Of a stretch of DNA of 64,000 nt, positions 61,866 through 64,000 are shown in pieces (the stretch's first letter is position 1; every line of letters starts with the position of its first letter). Origin of the DNA: Artemia franciscana (taxonomy: Eukaryota > Arthropoda > Branchiopoda > Anostraca > Artemiidae); NCBI RefSeq assembly GCF_032884065.1, contig NC_088879.1, forward strand, positions 24,662,038-24,726,037, given 5' to 3'. Made by a program: the position numbers and the translations under genes. Below the pieces are notes generated by a model, which saw only the letters and a program-made list of their open reading frames with translations, did no database searches and was not told the DNA's origin.

Positions 61866-62095
61866 AGCCTGTTTTCACGTTGTTCTTGTGATTCCTCGGC
61901 ACGCTTTCTTTTCTTACTTTCTCTATTAGCCCCAAGCCTTTTGGCATTAACTCTTTGAGCAGCTTCCTCGGCTGTTTCTTCTGCCATTGTAGGATTTATA
62001 CTAAAATTTCTCTTTGAATTAACTCTTTGAGCAGCTTCCTCGGCTGTTTCTTCTGCCATTGTAAGATTTATACTGAAATTTCTCTTCGAATCGCC
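61820..62095 (-). pseudogene. Helitron N-terminal basic/acidic repeat region, remnant
   Basis: Two copies of a module beginning AEETAEEAAQRVNAKR, separated by NFSINPTM, followed by ESKKRKRAEESQEQRENRLV. Short charged Arg/Glu/Ala repeats of this type precede the Helitron-like N domain in many invertebrate Helitrons. Here they run straight into the minisatellite and then the extreme C-terminus of the helicase, so the Rep nuclease and most helicase motifs have been deleted. The 5' side abuts the LINE tail at about 62100. Confidence 0.6.
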
Positions 62096-62123
62096 CCCTT
62101 ATATACTTATACTACTACTACTA

Positions 62124-62632
62124 CTAATAACTCACTGCAGCACCAAGCCGCCTGAGGCCAACACAGCTACGCACGCTCCTCCTCCAACCTAATCTATTTA
62201 TAGCCTCCCTCTTTACACCCTCCCAGGAAGTTCCCATTTCCTTTAAATCTTTATTTATGACATCCTCCCAACCCAGACAAGGACGACCTGCTTTCCGTGT
62301 AGCCCCAGACGGTTGGCCAAAAAGGACAATCTACGGTAATCTGTCATCCTTCATCCGTAGAACGTGGCCTAGCCATCTCAACCTTTCTTTCATTATAGCC
62401 CCAGAAAGCGGGATTAAACCACACTTTTCGTACAACCTACTGTTTGAAATACGGTCAGTCAGCCGGGTACCCAGAACAATCCGTAGGCAATTTCTCTGGA
62501 AAACATCTAGTAAATTTTCATCTGCTTTTCGGAGGGCCCATGCTTCGGAGCCATATTTGACCACTGTCATCACTGTAGCTTCCAATATTCTAATCTTGGT
62601 TTGTAGACTTATCTTTCTATTCTTCCAAACTT
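62124..62632 (-). pseudogene. RTE-like LINE C-terminal region, broken
   Basis: Continues the reverse transcriptase after the 1-nt insertion: ILEATVMTVVKYGSEAWALR, CLRIVLGTRLTDRISNSRLY and LRWLGHVLRMKDDRLP. An in-frame TAG at 62331-62333 interrupts it, after which the same frame continues IVLFGQPSGATRKAGRP and VRSCVGLRRLGAAVSY to TAG at 62124. With one frameshift and one nonsense codon the element is dead but young. Confidence 0.8.
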
Positions 62633-63837
62633 TTTTTTAACTGTGAAAAAACACCCTGGGCCTTAGCTATTCTAGTTTTAACATCTTCACTGCTCCCACC
62701 ATCTTTACTAATAATACTGCCAAGGTAACTGAAGCTCCCAACCTGATCAATCTTTTCGTTACCTAATGTCACCTGTTCATCTTCACTTATTCCTAGCCGT
62801 AGTGACTTAGTCTTCTTAACATTAATTTTCAAGCCTATTTTAGCACCCTGAACTCGTAAAACCTCTAAAAATTCATTCACTTTGCTCACACTTTCATCTA
62901 ATATGCTTAAATCATCAGCATAATCTAAGTCCAGGAGCGTTCTTCCTCCCCATTTGATTCCATGGTCTCCAATTGCCTTTCCTGTGCTCCTTAAGACGAA
63001 GTCCATCAAAATGATCCATATAAAGGGGGATAGAACACAACCCTGCTTAACTCCTGATTTAATACAAAACCAGTTGCTAACCTCATTTCCTACCTTAACG
63101 GCAGCAGTATTATTCTCGTACATAGCGCAAATCACTTTAATGTATTTTTCTGGTATGCCATCCTTTTCTAACGCTGTTCTATCAACAGAATCGTAAGCTT
63201 GCTCATAATCGATAAAACTGAGGACCAAAGGTGTTTGACAACGAAGGGACTTCTCAATTATTAACCTAAGAGTGAAAACATGGTCGACACATCCTCTACC
63301 TTTTCTAAAACCGCATTGTTCTTCCCTTAAAACTTTGTCTACAGCATGTCTCAGTCTAAAAAGTATCATATTACTCAGTAATTTGCTACCTACAGAGACC
63401 AGACTAATGCCTCGATAATTACGACACTCACTCTTGTCACCTTTCTTGTACAGTGGTTTAATTAAGGTTTTCCTAAAATCATTGGGTACTTCCCCTTTTT
63501 CCAAAATCATGTTCATAATCTTCAGTAGCTTATTCCTGACCTCAGAGCCACCATATTTAAGAAACTCATTAATCATACTATCAGCACCTGGGGCCTTATT
63601 ATTTTTTAATCCTTTTAGTACTGTCGCTAATTCTTCCTCACCAAACAAATCTTCCTTCACATCCAAGGTATCACAAACTTTTTCATTTTCATCTATATCT
63701 TTTCCTGCAACTGTATCTCGGTTTGGCACATTCTCAAAATGTTCTACCCATCTTTCTTTAACTTTTTCCTTATCACTAATTGTGGCCCCATTTCTATCTT
63801 TAACTGGGACTAGTCCGAATTGGCTACTCCCTTTCAA
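62617..63837 (-). CDS. RTE-like reverse transcriptase, partial
   Basis: Reverse transcriptase of the truncated LINE. The frame is open upstream to the (TA)n edge (reading YTRRHNSKILYWHLNKL). Motifs: NNKAPGADSM (KSPGPDG equivalent), RGISLVSVGSKLLSNMI, motif A SFIDYEQAYDSVDR, motif B SGVKQGCVLSP and motif C YADD. After DSVDRTAL about seven residues are missing compared with family spacing (short deletion). The frame ends at QLKKSLEE because an A run near 62630 has one extra base. Confidence 0.85.
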   Translation of the reverse strand: MKGSSQFGLVPVKDRNGATISDKEKVKERWVEHFENVPNRDTVAGKDIDENEKVCDTLDVKEDLFGEEELATVLKGLKNNKAPGADSMINEFLKYGGSEVRNKLLKIMNMILEKGEVPNDFRKTLIKPLYKKGDKSECRNYRGISLVSVGSKLLSNMILFRLRHAVDKVLREEQCGFRKGRGCVDHVFTLRLIIEKSLRCQTPLVLSFIDYEQAYDSVDRTALEKDGIPEKYIKVICAMYENNTAAVKVGNEVSNWFCIKSGVKQGCVLSPFIWIILMDFVLRSTGKAIGDHGIKWGGRTLLDLDYADDLSILDESVSKVNEFLEVLRVQGAKIGLKINVKKTKSLRLGISEDEQVTLGNEKIDQVGSFSYLGSIISKDGGSSEDVKTRIAKAQGVFSQLKKSLEE

Positions 63838-63880
63838 TTTATTAAGATGCCAGTATAATATTTTACTATTGTGCCGTCTA

Positions 63881-63881
<1 letters not shown>

Positions 63882-63968
<87 letters not shown>
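63882..63968. repeat. (TA)n microsatellite
   Basis: TA tract between the truncated LINE and another Helitron C-terminal end. Confidence 0.97.
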
Positions 63969-63971
<3 letters not shown>

Positions 63972-63972
63972 T

Positions 63973-64000
63973 TTAACTACGTAAAACTTGCGAATATACA
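63973..64000 (-). pseudogene. Helitron helicase C-terminus, partial at window edge
   Basis: Minus-strand TGTATATTCGCAAGTTTTAC continuing into CGTAGTTAA, identical to the last codons of the 61.5-kb relic. Again (TA)n begins a few bases after the stop. The rest lies outside the window. Confidence 0.75.

Larger units (their letters stand above)
62105..63880 (-). mobile_element. RTE-like LINE, 5'-truncated copy
   Basis: Minus-strand element with reverse transcriptase and C-terminal region ending in a tail of TAG repeats (62104-62126). It is cut off at the 5' side by (TA)n at 63881. Same family as the decayed copy at 2296-3265. It lies between two Helitron-derived pieces in the same orientation. 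Confidence 0.85.

Noticed and set aside
63434-63976. Plus-strand frame of 180 codons
   Set aside because: Antisense to a LINE and then running into (TA)n.

Overview
This is a eukaryotic, AT-rich, intron- and repeat-dominated stretch of an animal genome. It shows no bacterial gene organisation. Non-LTR retrotransposons, Helitron fragments, hAT-like and palindromic DNA elements and at least eleven (TA)n arrays fill most of it. From repeat style and LINE codon use I infer an arthropod, possibly a crustacean such as a brine shrimp. That is recollection and inference, not a database result.

Host gene. Four pieces on the plus strand look like exons of one gene: two alternative first coding exons (22379-22572 and 28032-28183), a serine-rich exon (32832-33093) and an exon at 57639-57776. 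A possible 19-nt exon follows at 60468-60486. Splice sites and phases agree. Joining 32832-33093 to 57639-57776 gives a ubiquitin-like beta-grasp resembling the first FERM lobe of focal adhesion kinase. If this is right, most of the window is intron, including one of about 24.5 kb.

Left part (1-20 kb). A tandem duplication carrying (TA)n comes first (105-1298). It is followed by a decayed RTE-like LINE (about 2300-3265), a nearly complete RTE-like LINE on the minus strand (4199-7380, one 1-nt frameshift), a family of about 0.6-kb inverted-repeat elements, a hAT-like transposase fragment (9099-9881), a decayed LINE whose endonuclease segment is triplicated (13.1-15.1 kb), and a cluster of palindromic elements (16.7-20 kb).

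Middle (20-36 kb). This part holds mostly intron-like sequence, a short inverted-repeat element, a repeat element with an internal tandem array (24.5-25.6 kb), several perfect hairpins, and a Helitron relic (33.6-35.1 kb) with a candidate 3' hairpin and CTAG end.

36.8-48.1 kb. The most striking structure is a very long foldback element. Its two arms, each over 2 kb, flank an array of about 118-bp repeats. A young LINE with a full-length, undamaged ORF2 (1031 codons) is nested in the left arm. It is bounded by a 7-bp target duplication, and the right arm preserves the empty site. Between the LINE's ORF1 remnant and ORF2 lies a 156-bp tandem array whose period is a multiple of three.

Right part (48-64 kb). 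Second copies of the composite palindromic element and of the tandem-array element come first. Then follow a decayed LINE (55.7-56.6 kb), the distal candidate exons, an internally deleted Helitron on the minus strand (61.3-62.1 kb), a 5'-truncated RTE-like LINE (62.1-63.88 kb) and the edge of a further Helitron.
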